Position numbers and translations under genes: made by a program
NCBI RefSeq assembly: GCF_001552635.1
Contig: NZ_BCRO01000011.1
Location: forward strand, 124,001-188,000
From: Actinomadura hibisca NBRC 15177
Lineage (GTDB): Bacteria > Actinomycetota > Actinomycetes > Streptosporangiales > Streptosporangiaceae
Direction: 5' to 3'
Length of the DNA stretch: 64,000 bases
The notes under the pieces: model-generated
Database searches by the model: none
What the model was told of the DNA's origin: nothing
What the model saw: only the letters and a program-made list of their open reading frames with translations
In this document: one piece after another, positions 8,360-16,956 of the stretch
Layout of the letters: the number at the start of each line of letters is the position of its first letter
Numbering within the stretch: position 1 is the first letter of the stretch

Positions 8360-9136
8360 TCAGCGGTCGTGACCGGCTTCGTCGAGGACGATCCGGGGGT
8401 TGAGGGCGGTCAGGGCGGTGGGGGTGAGTCCGAACATGCTGCGGAAGGTGCCCGTGAGATGCGACGGCGAGGCGAATCCCGCATCGGCGGCGGCGCGGGT
8501 GAAGTCGTGACCGTGAGCGAGGGCCTCGGCGACGCGCAACATCCGCACCCATTGCACGTAGCGGCGGAAACTGGTGCCGGTCTGGTCGGAGAACTTCCGC
8601 AGGAACTGTGATCTGGACAGGCCCACCTGGCGCGCGGCGGCCTCGGCGCGCTGCGGGCGTGCGGGGTCGGCCCGGATGCGGGCGGCCGCGTGGGCGATCC
8701 GCGCGTCGGCGAGGTCCGGCACGGGGATGCTGGCCGCCGCCAGCAACCGCTCGACGTCCACCTCGTCCCGGGTGGCCAGGTCGATCAGCCGCGCCTCGTG
8801 GCCGTGGTCGGTGCCGAATCCGCCGACCACGCGCTGCATGCCGCCGAGGCACCGGGACATCCGCGTCGAGGTCGGGTCGAAGTAGCAGTACAACATCCGG
8901 CCTGTGCTGTCGCGGATCTGGTGCCGGACCCGGGCGCGGAACAGGAAGCTGCGGACGGTGAGGTCCGGTCCTCCGTCGCTTCGGACGGTGAAGGGCGCGT
9001 CGAGGCCGACGCCCAGGCAGGCGATCGCCGTGGAGTGGGGGCCGAGGTTGAGTGCGGGGCCGAGGTAGACGGCATGCCCGAGCCGGAGCCACACCCGTAC
9101 GGGGGCGCACGTTTGTGGAAGTACCGACACCGCCAT
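8360..9136 (-). CDS. AraC-family transcriptional regulator
   Basis: A 258-aa protein with a C-terminal double helix-turn-helix of AraC type. Residues about 160-250 include AAARQVGLSRSQFLRKFSDQTGTSFRRYVQWVRM and the second helix pair AADAGFASPSHLTGTFRSMFGLTP. The N-terminal 140 residues look like a small cupin-type sensing domain. It converges on the dikinase-like gene and is divergent from the SnoaL-like gene, with about 85 bp between them. The start has no strong ribosome site, so the N-terminus is less certain than the family. Confidence 0.87.
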   Translation of the reverse strand: MAVSVLPQTCAPVRVWLRLGHAVYLGPALNLGPHSTAIACLGVGLDAPFTVRSDGGPDLTVRSFLFRARVRHQIRDSTGRMLYCYFDPTSTRMSRCLGGMQRVVGGFGTDHGHEARLIDLATRDEVDVERLLAAASIPVPDLADARIAHAAARIRADPARPQRAEAAARQVGLSRSQFLRKFSDQTGTSFRRYVQWVRMLRVAEALAHGHDFTRAAADAGFASPSHLTGTFRSMFGLTPTALTALNPRIVLDEAGHDR

Positions 9137-9222
9137 GCGATCAACAATAGATCCCCGACGCCCGAGGAACTTGCCCAGCCCACCCGAGGCCGTCGCCGTC
9201 AGCGCCGGAAGGAACCACGCGC

Positions 9223-9531
9223 ATGCAGGACGCCGAGCAGTTCGTCGCGAACTTCATCGACTTCTGGAACGCCCCGTCTCCACAACGGATCTCGGAGATC
9301 CTGCATCCGGACGTCGTGCTGACCCAGCCGTTGGCCCCGCCGATGCGGGGTGTCGCGGCCGTGGAACGGGAGTTCCGGCGGATGACCTACTACGATCCGC
9401 TGCCGGTGCTGCCGCAGGTCCTCGCACGTCCGTCGCTGTGGTGGCGCTGGTGGACCTCGGGTGTGGCACGTCCCTGGCGGACGGGCCACCGCATCGACGA
9501 CTACGTGGCTCTGACGCGGGGAATCCGATGA
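9223..9531 (+). pseudogene. SnoaL/NTF2-like gene with an apparent internal in-frame deletion
   Basis: A 102-aa frame with a good GGAAGG ribosome site. The first 45 residues (EQFVANFIDFWNAPSPQRI, LHPDVVLTQPLAPPMRG) are the start of a SnoaL-like/NTF2 fold. The text then jumps from VEREFRR straight to MTYYDPLPVLPQVLARPSLWWRWW, which in full-length relatives is the C-terminal strand and tail. The usual middle strands, about 40-45 residues, are missing without a frameshift. The gene still translates but could not form the complete cone-shaped barrel, so I call it a degenerate gene. It could be a tolerated short form. Confidence 0.55.
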
Positions 9532-9546
9532 CTCGGGCCTGCCCGA

Positions 9547-9981
9547 TCAGCCCGCGCTCGTCCCAGGCCGCTTGTGGACCGCCCGCCGGGACTCGTACCA
9601 AGTCTCGCCGACCGGTTCGCCCGCCATGTTCCAGCTCCAGGAGATCGTCGGGGTGATGCGCAGGTAGTGGCCGGGCCCGACCATGCCCGCCCGCTCCACA
9701 GGTCCGTCCGCTTCCCCGTACACCCGAACGCCACGGACGACGAACGGATCGAAGGAGACCATGTCGTCCACGACGAGGGCGGCCTTCGAACGGCCCTGGC
9801 CAACGTTGCGGAACTTGCGGGTAAGCAGGACCGAATCGCCCGAACCCCCCACCCAGAAGTGGCTCCCGTCGAACTCGAAGGCGACCGGGACCACGTCCGG
9901 CTGGTCTTCCGCACCGACGGTGGCGAGGCGGGCGAGCGGCTGTGACCGCAGGAAAGCGATCTCTTCATCGGTGAATGACAT
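9547..9981 (-). CDS. PPOX-class (F420-type) split-barrel oxidoreductase
   Basis: A 144-aa protein typical of the pyridoxamine-phosphate-oxidase-like split barrel. It has MSFTDEEIAFLRSQPLARLATVG, then QPDVVPVAFEFDG, a K-F-RNVGQGRSKAALVVDD stretch and the C-terminal RITPTISWSWNM found in PPOX-class F420-dependent enzymes. It probably binds F420 or a flavin and reduces a small substrate. The ATG at 9981 follows GAAGGGA; the upstream in-frame start at 10059 has no support. It converges with the SnoaL-like fragment (15 bp apart). Confidence 0.85.
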   Translation of the reverse strand: MSFTDEEIAFLRSQPLARLATVGAEDQPDVVPVAFEFDGSHFWVGGSGDSVLLTRKFRNVGQGRSKAALVVDDMVSFDPFVVRGVRVYGEADGPVERAGMVGPGHYLRITPTISWSWNMAGEPVGETWYESRRAVHKRPGTSAG

Positions 9982-10436
9982 GCGCGTCCCTTCGAGCGTC
10001 CTGGGTCCCCGCCAGGCTAGACGGCCCAGGGCCGGGAGCGTCGCCGTACACCGCGCCATGAGGCTCCGCCGTTCTGGTTCCAGCGGCCGGCCATCGTGAT
10101 CGTTTCGAGATCATCTTCTGTCGCTTTCTCCTGCCTGCCGGACATCTCACAGGTACAGAGCAGGAGGAACGGGGAACGGATGGCATCGGGGGACCACAGC
10201 GCGCCGCCTCTCCTGGCGGAAGCCGCGCCCGTCCGCGACGCCGACCCGGCACAACCGGTCCGCGCGTCGGCGAGGCGCTCGTCCGGCACGCGCGGGCCCG
10301 CACCGCGCACGTCGGCAGGCCCGCGCGTCCGCGAGGCGCTCGCCGTCTTCGACCTCGCCTGCCGGTCCTCCCGATGGAACGCAAAGTCGATCTTCGGCGG
10401 ATACCTCTTGGATCCCTCCACCCTCCGGAGCATGCA
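9982..10436. other. Intergenic gap with one doubtful small ORF
   Basis: This 455-bp gap separates two divergent genes and must hold both promoters. One weak candidate ORF runs from an ATG at 10180 to 10440 on the + strand (86 aa) after a GGAGGAACGGGG stretch; it is Arg/Pro/Ala-rich, matches nothing I know, and would overlap the next gene's TTG start. A direct repeat, CGCGCGTC-GCGAGGCGCTCG with one mismatch, occurs near 10260 and 10323. I would not annotate a gene here with confidence. Confidence 0.35.
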
Positions 10437-11630
10437 TTGAAGATCAGAATGGCCCTGGCCGCCTCCGCGATGGCGGTCGCCGCGTCGGCCGGATGCTCGT
10501 TCAGCGGGAACGGCGACAAGGCCGGCGCGACCGCGCGCCAGGAGCCCGGCCCCAGGGTGACCGTCACGCCCGGTGACGGCACGCAGAAGGTGCGGCCCGA
10601 CCAGCGCGTGTCGGTGTCGGTCGGGAACGGGACGCTGACCGGCGTCGAGGTGCGCGGAGCCGATCGTGAGGTCTCGGGAGCCTTCACGAACGATCGCGCG
10701 AGCTGGCGTGCGAACGTCGGGTTGAAGCCGTCCACCGACTACACCGTCGAGGCGATCGCGGTCGGGAAGGGAGGCAGGCAGACCAGGGTGACGACGGCCT
10801 TCACGACGGTCGGGGCCACCGGGAGCCTGCGCATCGCCGACATCACCCCGCAGGGCGCGAGCGCCGAGAAGGTCGGCGTCGGTTTCCCGATCATCGTGGA
10901 CTTCAACCGGAACGTGACCGACAGGGCGGCGGTGGAGCGGGCGCTGAAGGTCCGGTCGGACAAGCCCGTCGAGGGCTCCTGGTACTGGACGTCGCCGAAG
11001 CAGGCCGTCTACCGGACGAAGAGGTACTGGGCGCCGCACCAGAAGGTCCGCTTCACCGCCAGGCTGACGGGCGTCGCGGCGGGCAAGGGGATCTACGGTT
11101 CGCGCGACTACGCCAGGACGTTCGCCGTCGGGCCCTCCCACGTCGCCACGGTGGACTCCCGGCGGCACATCATGAAGGTGCGGATCGACGGCGTCGTGAA
11201 GCGCACCATGCGGATCAGCACCGGTTCCAGCGAGCGGCCCAACTTCATCACCGCGAGCGGCCCGCACCTGGTCATGGGCAAGAAGAGGGTCGAGCACATG
11301 GACTCCCGCTGGATGGGCGTCGACCCCAAGGACACCGCGAACGGCGGCTACTCCGAGGACATCCCGTGGGCGGTGCGGATCACCAGCAGCGGTGAGTACG
11401 TCCACCAGGGGGCGGCGTCCGCCCAGCGGTTCCTCGGCGTCGCCAACATGAGCCACGGCTGCGTCCGGGCGACCCCGCAGGACGCGCAGTGGTTCTTCGG
11501 CATCGCCCAGCGCGGCGACGTCGTCGACGTCACCGGCACGACGCGCCCCCTGCCGTGGACGAACGGCTGGTCCTACTGGGTGAAGACGTGGGACCAGTGG
11601 CAGCGCGGCAGCGCCCTCCGGTCCGGGTGA
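10437..11630 (+). CDS. L,D-transpeptidase lipoprotein with Ig-like domains
   Basis: A 397-aa cell-wall enzyme that makes 3-3 cross-links in peptidoglycan. The proposed TTG start at 10437 follows GGAG and gives a lipoprotein signal (MKIRMALAASAMAVAASAGC) with a lipobox cysteine; an ATG 12 nt later is the alternative. Residues about 40-245 hold two bacterial Ig-like domains as in mycobacterial Ldt proteins. The YkuD catalytic domain follows, with TASGPHLVMGKK, the YVHQG histidine and the SHGCVR signature carrying the nucleophilic cysteine. The C-terminal W-rich tail (NGWSYWVKTWDQW) is typical of this subgroup. It converges almost end to end with AMP nucleosidase. Confidence 0.92.
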   Translation: MKIRMALAASAMAVAASAGCSFSGNGDKAGATARQEPGPRVTVTPGDGTQKVRPDQRVSVSVGNGTLTGVEVRGADREVSGAFTNDRASWRANVGLKPSTDYTVEAIAVGKGGRQTRVTTAFTTVGATGSLRIADITPQGASAEKVGVGFPIIVDFNRNVTDRAAVERALKVRSDKPVEGSWYWTSPKQAVYRTKRYWAPHQKVRFTARLTGVAAGKGIYGSRDYARTFAVGPSHVATVDSRRHIMKVRIDGVVKRTMRISTGSSERPNFITASGPHLVMGKKRVEHMDSRWMGVDPKDTANGGYSEDIPWAVRITSSGEYVHQGAASAQRFLGVANMSHGCVRATPQDAQWFFGIAQRGDVVDVTGTTRPLPWTNGWSYWVKTWDQWQRGSALRSG

Positions 11631-11633
11631 CGG

Positions 11634-12812
11634 TCATTCGCCGCTGAGCAGGGGTTCGTCGGAGGCGCGGAGGTCCTGGCTGGGCAGTCCGCCGGGGTGC
11701 TCGCGCCGGACCCGGTCCAGGCAGCTCAACGCGATCTCCAGGTGCTGGCGCTTGCTGTTGTTGTAGAACACCGCCGCCTCACCGGCCAGTTTGGGCTCGG
11801 CGTGCAGGGGCCGGTCGGAGACGCACAGCAGGGTGGCGTTGGGGATGCGGTAGCGGAAGCCGTTGGCGGCGATCGTGGCGGACTCCATGTCGACCGCCAC
11901 GCAGCGCGCGGCCCGCATCGTCGCCAGCGGCCGCTGCTGGTTGAGCTCCCAGTTGCGGTTGTCGGTGGTGTAGACGGTGCCCAGCCGGTAGGGGACCCGG
12001 CGGTCGTCGAGCTCGTCGAGGAGGAACATGTTGAGCCGCGGCGTGGGGATCACGGGGACCGTGGTCGGCAGCACGTCGTCGAGCACGTGGTCGGCGCGCA
12101 GGTAGGCCGTCGCCAGCACGAAGTCGCCGATCTGCTGGTGGTTGCGCAGCCCGCCGCAGTGGCCGATCATCAGCATGGTGTCGGGCCGCAGCACCGCCAG
12201 GTGGTCGGTGGCGGTCTTGGCGTTGGCCGGACCCACCCCGATGTTGACGATGCTGACGCCACCGCCGTCCTCGGCCTGGTGGTGCCAGGCGGGCATCTGG
12301 ACGTTCTCCCGGACCGGGCCCACGGCGTCGGGGAACCGCTCCCGGAACGCCTCGATGTGCATCGCGTAGTTGGTGAACAGCACGTAGCGCTGGAACGACT
12401 CCACCGGGGTGCCGCAGTAGTGGGAGAGCCGGTCGAGGGAGAGCGCCATCCGCTCCGGGCCGAACAGGAACAACTTCTTGGCCCGCAGGTCGAACCGTTC
12501 CTCGTCCAGCGCCGCGAAGAAGTCCGGGTCGTCGAAGGAGAGGCGGCGGCGCGACGCCCGCACCGTGACGTCCGCGCCCTGGGAGAGCAGGGTGCGGAGC
12601 TCACGCCGCAGGTACCACCGGATGGCACCCGGGTGGGCGAACTCGCCGACCAGCCGCGGATTGTGCTTCGACCAGGGGCGGACAACCTCCAGCGCGGCGT
12701 ACCACCCGTCCCGATCGACCTCTTCGAGCGCGTCGAGCAGCCGGTCCACCGCCGCACCGACCCGCCCCGGCTCCAGACCCGCTCCTTCGACCGTCACCTC
12801 AGCTGCCTCCAT
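11634..12812 (-). CDS. amn: AMP nucleosidase
   Basis: A 392-aa enzyme that hydrolyses AMP to adenine and ribose 5-phosphate in purine salvage. The first 170 residues are the AMP-nucleosidase-specific N-terminal domain; the phosphorylase-fold part contains SIVNIGVGPANAKTATDH, MIGHCGGLR, YTTDNRNWE and the nucleoside-binding VAVDMESATIAANGFRY. It is somewhat shorter than the E. coli enzyme. I chose the ATG at 12812; a GTG at 12839 would add nine residues. The stop is 3 bp from the convergent L,D-transpeptidase stop. Confidence 0.9.
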   Translation of the reverse strand: MEAAEVTVEGAGLEPGRVGAAVDRLLDALEEVDRDGWYAALEVVRPWSKHNPRLVGEFAHPGAIRWYLRRELRTLLSQGADVTVRASRRRLSFDDPDFFAALDEERFDLRAKKLFLFGPERMALSLDRLSHYCGTPVESFQRYVLFTNYAMHIEAFRERFPDAVGPVRENVQMPAWHHQAEDGGGVSIVNIGVGPANAKTATDHLAVLRPDTMLMIGHCGGLRNHQQIGDFVLATAYLRADHVLDDVLPTTVPVIPTPRLNMFLLDELDDRRVPYRLGTVYTTDNRNWELNQQRPLATMRAARCVAVDMESATIAANGFRYRIPNATLLCVSDRPLHAEPKLAGEAAVFYNNSKRQHLEIALSCLDRVRREHPGGLPSQDLRASDEPLLSGE

Positions 12813-13034
12813 GCGCACGAGCCCCACCGTAACCGTCACCGATCACGACCCTTACCGCGGCTCCCCCTGGACCGATAGAGCGGAGACGGGCCACGTGAGC
12901 GCAGGTCGATGCGGTCAAGGCGTCGCCGGTCGGCCCCGGAACCTCGCGCCCGCAGAGAACCGGGGCCACTTCCCGGCAACAGATTCTCGCGGGCGTTATG
13001 GCGGGCTGGGGGAGTAACTCGGCGCTGAAGGGCT

Positions 13035-13065
13035 GGTGGGGCGGCTTCGTTGTGGCCGCCCCACC
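13035..13065 (-). terminator. Strong hairpin terminator
   Basis: An 11-bp perfect stem, GGTGGGGCGGC (13035-13045) with GCCGCCCCACC (13055-13065), and a nine-base loop. It lies about 50 bp beyond the stop of the secreted I36-like gene. The rest of the gap from 12813 to 13113 shows no gene. Confidence 0.65.
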
Positions 13066-13113
13066 GCGGCTGCGCAGGATCTGGTTCGGGAGCAGAGATC
13101 CGGCGGGCCGTTG

Positions 13114-13644
13114 TCAGCAGTGCCTGGTGGTCGGCAGCAGGATCCGGACCTCATCGACGGTGTCGTTGAAGGCGTACGGCTCCTCCAGGGCCTGGCCGGG
13201 CCGGAGCGTCCGGGTCCAGTGGCCGGCGTCGCGGTCGTGCAGCCGGACCGGGGAGCAGCTGTTGTTGAGCCAGGAGGAGACGTTGTTGCGGGCGTTGCCG
13301 AGGGGGGAGGCCATGGGGAGATCGGAGAGCCGGTACAGGCGCGGTCGGAGGAGGGGGAGCGTGCGCAGGGCATAACCCGGGCCGCTGCGGCCGTAGTCGC
13401 GCCACAGGCACAGCGCGAAGCGCGGGCACTGCTCGCCCGGACGCAGCGCACGAGCGCCGGGCGGCAGGAACACGGTGGCGGGCGCTTGGGCGGCGGCGCT
13501 GGTGGAGGTGACGGCGGCGTGGGCGGGCGCGGCGGAGACGGTGACGGGAACGGCCGCCGTCAGGGCCGCGGCCCCCAGCAGCAGGACGGTGCGCGGTGGT
13601 GCCGACCGAGCGGGCGGTCGGGTGGTCGGGCGGGGGTGCGGCAT
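13114..13644 (-). CDS. Secreted peptidase-inhibitor-I36-like protein
   Basis: A 176-aa exported protein. A perfect AGGAGG ribosome site precedes the ATG. Residues 1-43 are a signal peptide (PPRTVLLLGAAALTAAVPVTVSAAPAHA). The mature part has the actinobacterial I36/beta-gamma-crystallin-like pattern: CPRFALCLWRDYGRSGPGY, WLNNSCSPVRLHD and a C-terminal cysteine, giving two probable disulfides. Members of this group include a metalloprotease inhibitor, but most are uncharacterised, so the activity here is inferred from fold only. Confidence 0.75.
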   Translation of the reverse strand: MPHPRPTTRPPARSAPPRTVLLLGAAALTAAVPVTVSAAPAHAAVTSTSAAAQAPATVFLPPGARALRPGEQCPRFALCLWRDYGRSGPGYALRTLPLLRPRLYRLSDLPMASPLGNARNNVSSWLNNSCSPVRLHDRDAGHWTRTLRPGQALEEPYAFNDTVDEVRILLPTTRHC

Positions 13645-14631
13645 GGTCGCCTCCTGGGGGGATGGAGCATACGAACCCCTTCATATAACCCTAAGTGATA
13701 GATCGGATACAGTCCGCTCGCCTGTTGTGGGGGCCAGAGTTCCCTAGCGCTCCCGCCCGACACCCCAGGGATCTGTGCGACCTGCACGGACAAAGCGGGC
13801 CCCAGTGGGACGAGGTCAGGCGGCGGACTGGAGGAGCCACTCGGCGCGGGCGCAGGGCTTGCCACGAAGCGCGACTTCTGTAGCGCCAGGCCTGGTCGCG
13901 ACCGGCTTCGCGAGGATGAAGCCGGATCCGCTTCCCTGAACGTCGTTTTCGCAGTTCAGGTTGTTGATGGCAGCCCGCACGATGTCCTGCCGCCTGGGCG
14001 TCAAGGCCGTCCAGGGCTTCGCGGGGCCGTTTCCACCCGATCGTTGGCGCGGATGCCGGGAAATTCCCGCGATCACCGAAACCCCGCCGATGAGCGGTCG
14101 ACCGTCGGAGAGCATCCGGATGGTTGTTGTTTCGCAAATCAGGTCAGCCGGGCGTTCGGGCCGGTAAGCGGGCTGGACGGGGCGAACGCATGAGCCGCTC
14201 CAGAGCCATTGTTTTCCATAAGTTCTCCGAGGCGGGAACGACCGGAAAAAGGGAGAGGCGAAACCCCTTTGAGCCGGTGATGCGGCCCCGCTGGGCCTGC
14301 TGGGCGTCCCAGGTCAGATGTCCCGGGCGTCCTAGGACCGGCGTCCTGGAGTCCCGGGTAAATTGTCACCGGAGGGGGCACAACCGGCCTGCGTTTCACG
14401 TATCAATGCGGGTCACGGCCACTTTCGGCGCCCGTCCCGGAATGTCCCCGAAACGGGACATCAGGAATTGGTTGCATCAATCGGAAAGCTGTGTTTTGAT
14501 CAACCCCCTCGGCTCCCCGGCGGGAATCATGGGAGCCTTTCGCCAGTCGCATGGGGGAAACACATGGTCGGAAATTCTCTGCGTCAGCCTGCCCGGAATC
14601 GTTTCGTGCCCGAGTCCCCGCGGGAGGCGGC
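13645..14631. other. Long, lower-GC intergenic region before the giant operon
   Basis: Almost 1 kb without a convincing gene. A minus-strand frame at 13816-14115 (99 aa, four cysteines) has fair codon use but no ribosome site; I rate it a weak candidate. From about 14360 to 14580 the base composition drops well below the neighbours, with AAATTG, TTGCATCAA and the palindrome TTGATCAA near 14460-14505. The palindrome GTCCTAGGAC lies at 14329-14338. The operon promoter and its controls probably lie here, but I cannot fix a -35/-10 pair. Confidence 0.5.
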
Positions 14632-16956
14632 GTGACTGCCCCGGCGGCCGCGAAACCGGTGTTGAGCAGCGTCAGGGCGGCCGTGGCGGCCAAGCCGCCG
14701 GCCCCGCCGGCGCCGCCGCCCCCACCCAGCGAGGTGGAGGCCAACGTCACGCTCTGGAACTTCACCCTGCCCGACGGCACCAGGCCGGACCCGGCGAAGT
14801 GGCCCGCGGTGGTCGACGGCCCCCTGGCGGCGCTCACCGCCGACCCGGTGACCGAGGGGATCGGGCCCCGGCGGGTGTCGGCCTTCCTCGGCCTGGGCGC
14901 CGACCTGCGCGGGCTCGCCGCGGCGATCGAGCCGATCGTCAACAAGGGCGCGCTGGACCCCAAGGACGCGCCCCAGGGCGCCACCGACCTCAAGCTCACC
15001 CAGAACGAGCTGGAGAGGGCCCTGGTGGTCTACCTCGGCCTGCACGTCCCGCCGATGCGGGTGGCCGACTGGCGGGTCGGCCGCCGGATCATCCTGCCGA
15101 TCGAGGTGGAGGTGGTCCCGCCCGCGACGGCCCCGCGCTGGAAGGTCGGGCGCGCGCAGATGCGGGAGTGGGCCAGGGTGCCCGGTCCCGGCGACGACGC
15201 CGCGCTCCAGCATCTGGTGCGCGTGCCGGCGGAGCCGCTGCCCGTGCCGACCGACGCGGGTCACACCCCGCTGGAGGTCGCCGAACGGGTGGCGGCCCGG
15301 CTGGGCGCGCTGACCAGGCCGGCCGCCAGGCCCGAGGAGATCGCCGCGCTCGGCGCCGAGGTCCGCGCGAGCGTGCTGGCCAACCCGTTCGAGGGGATCT
15401 TCTACGAGATCGAGCTGATGCGGCAGCTCCGCCGCGACCGGGCCGAACTGGAGCTGCCCGTCACCCTGGCGGTCCTGTCCGGCCTCTCCGAGCACCAGGC
15501 CGCGGTGACCGGCTGGACGATGGGCGGCAACGCGCTGTTCCGCCGCCTCTGGGACGCGCTGCGCCGCAGGGGCGACGGGGTCCCGGCGGCGGACCGGCCC
15601 GCGGTGGCCGCGGCGCGCGGGCTGCTGGCCCGCGCGCTCGGCCTGGCGGCCGACGGGACGGCCGGCTGGTACGCGCCGACCGAGCGCGGCCCGTCGATCC
15701 CGCCGGTGGAGGTGTTCCTTGCGGCCGCCCAGCGGACCTACAAGAACAAGAAGGGCAAGGACGTCCACCTGGCGATGGTCTACGGCCGGCTCATCGCGGC
15801 CGGTGTCCATGACACGACCGTCGGCCAGAAGTACGTGGGCCCCGCGGAGGCGGGGGACCTGGACCTGGTCGGGTTCGTGGGGGCCGTGCCGGCGTTCCTC
15901 GGCCCCGCTCCGGACGCCAAGCGCCTGCAGTGCTGGGACCTGGTCAAGAAGATCGAGCCCAACGAGGGCAAGCTGGACGGCCTGCGGATGGCCGACGAGG
16001 GCGTCCTGTCGATCGGCATCCAGCAGTGGACGATCTACAACGACGACGAGCTGACCGTCGTGCTGTACCAGTTCCAGCGCATGGCGCCGGACCACTTCGA
16101 CCTCTTCTTCGGCATCCGCGGGATGCAGTTGCGGGTCTGGGGGAAGGCGGACACCGAACCCGTCGATGCGGAGATCGACGCGGCCAACCCCTACCTGCGC
16201 CCGCGGACCAGGCCGGACCAGCCCGAGACGGCCTGGCGCAGCCGGTACGCGTCGCCGCCGGTCACCGGCTGGGGGGACGCCGGGAACCGGCCCGCCGACG
16301 ACGGCGTCCCGAGCATGGTCAAGCTGGTGTGGCTGAAGCACAGCGCCCCCGGCGGCCCGGTGGAGACCCCGCAGGTGATCAAGAAGGGCGCGAGCCACCG
16401 GTGGCCGCTGTTCGGCGGCGTCAGCGAGCGGGGGGTGGTGAGGTTCGGCCCGCTGTGGGGCGGGCTGTCCCGGCTGGCGGCCCAGGCGTCCCGGGACCTG
16501 TGCACCGTGCAGCTCCAGATCGGCGTGTTCCGGTTCCAGCGCCTGTGGGACGACGCGGGCCGGGGCAAGCGGTATCCGATCACCAATCCCTCCGGTGGCC
16601 CCACCTACCCCATCCAGCAACTGGTGTCGTCGGAGTTCTTCGCGGCGAATGTGATCGACCAGCACATCAACGCCCCGAAGAACGTGGCCGCCGACCTCGA
16701 CACCGCCTTCCGCCGCACCCACGCGCGCAAGCCGTACACGCCCACCGCCAACGACGTCGACGTCCACTTCCTCAACCGGATGGCCGTCAACCACCTCGCC
16801 GTCCGGCGCGTGTACGGCGGGAACAAGGACACGCGCAACCACAACCTGATCCTCCTGCACGACAAGCCCGTCATCCCGGCGACCGGGAACGACCCGGCCG
16901 TCGACCCCGGCCTGAGCGCCACCCCCGGCACCTTCCACGGATGGCCCGACGCATGA
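14632..16956 (+). CDS. Large uncharacterised protein with a lysozyme-like signature
   Basis: First gene of a seven-gene unit: 774 aa from a GTG preceded by GGGAGGCGG. Residues 1-40 form an Ala/Pro-rich linker without a signal peptide. The middle contains the segment IEPNEGKLDGLRMADEGVLS followed by IGIQQW (residues about 441-466). A glutamate about 20 residues before a D-E-G-x-x-S-x-G-x-x-Q-W stretch resembles the active-site region of lysozyme-fold and phage-endolysin hydrolases; E442 or E445 would be the candidate acid. The C-terminal 150 residues (FFAANVIDQHINAPKN, YTPTANDVDVHFLNRM) match nothing I recognise. Its TGA overlaps the next ATG as ATGA. A peptidoglycan-directed role is inference only. 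Confidence 0.72.
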   Translation: MTAPAAAKPVLSSVRAAVAAKPPAPPAPPPPPSEVEANVTLWNFTLPDGTRPDPAKWPAVVDGPLAALTADPVTEGIGPRRVSAFLGLGADLRGLAAAIEPIVNKGALDPKDAPQGATDLKLTQNELERALVVYLGLHVPPMRVADWRVGRRIILPIEVEVVPPATAPRWKVGRAQMREWARVPGPGDDAALQHLVRVPAEPLPVPTDAGHTPLEVAERVAARLGALTRPAARPEEIAALGAEVRASVLANPFEGIFYEIELMRQLRRDRAELELPVTLAVLSGLSEHQAAVTGWTMGGNALFRRLWDALRRRGDGVPAADRPAVAAARGLLARALGLAADGTAGWYAPTERGPSIPPVEVFLAAAQRTYKNKKGKDVHLAMVYGRLIAAGVHDTTVGQKYVGPAEAGDLDLVGFVGAVPAFLGPAPDAKRLQCWDLVKKIEPNEGKLDGLRMADEGVLSIGIQQWTIYNDDELTVVLYQFQRMAPDHFDLFFGIRGMQLRVWGKADTEPVDAEIDAANPYLRPRTRPDQPETAWRSRYASPPVTGWGDAGNRPADDGVPSMVKLVWLKHSAPGGPVETPQVIKKGASHRWPLFGGVSERGVVRFGPLWGGLSRLAAQASRDLCTVQLQIGVFRFQRLWDDAGRGKRYPITNPSGGPTYPIQQLVSSEFFAANVIDQHINAPKNVAADLDTAFRRTHARKPYTPTANDVDVHFLNRMAVNHLAVRRVYGGNKDTRNHNLILLHDKPVIPATGNDPAVDPGLSATPGTFHGWPDA

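Noticed and set aside
10180..10440. Small gene before the L,D-transpeptidase
   Set aside because: A fair ribosome site exists, but the product is low-complexity and overlaps the next start; kept only as a note in the gap entry.
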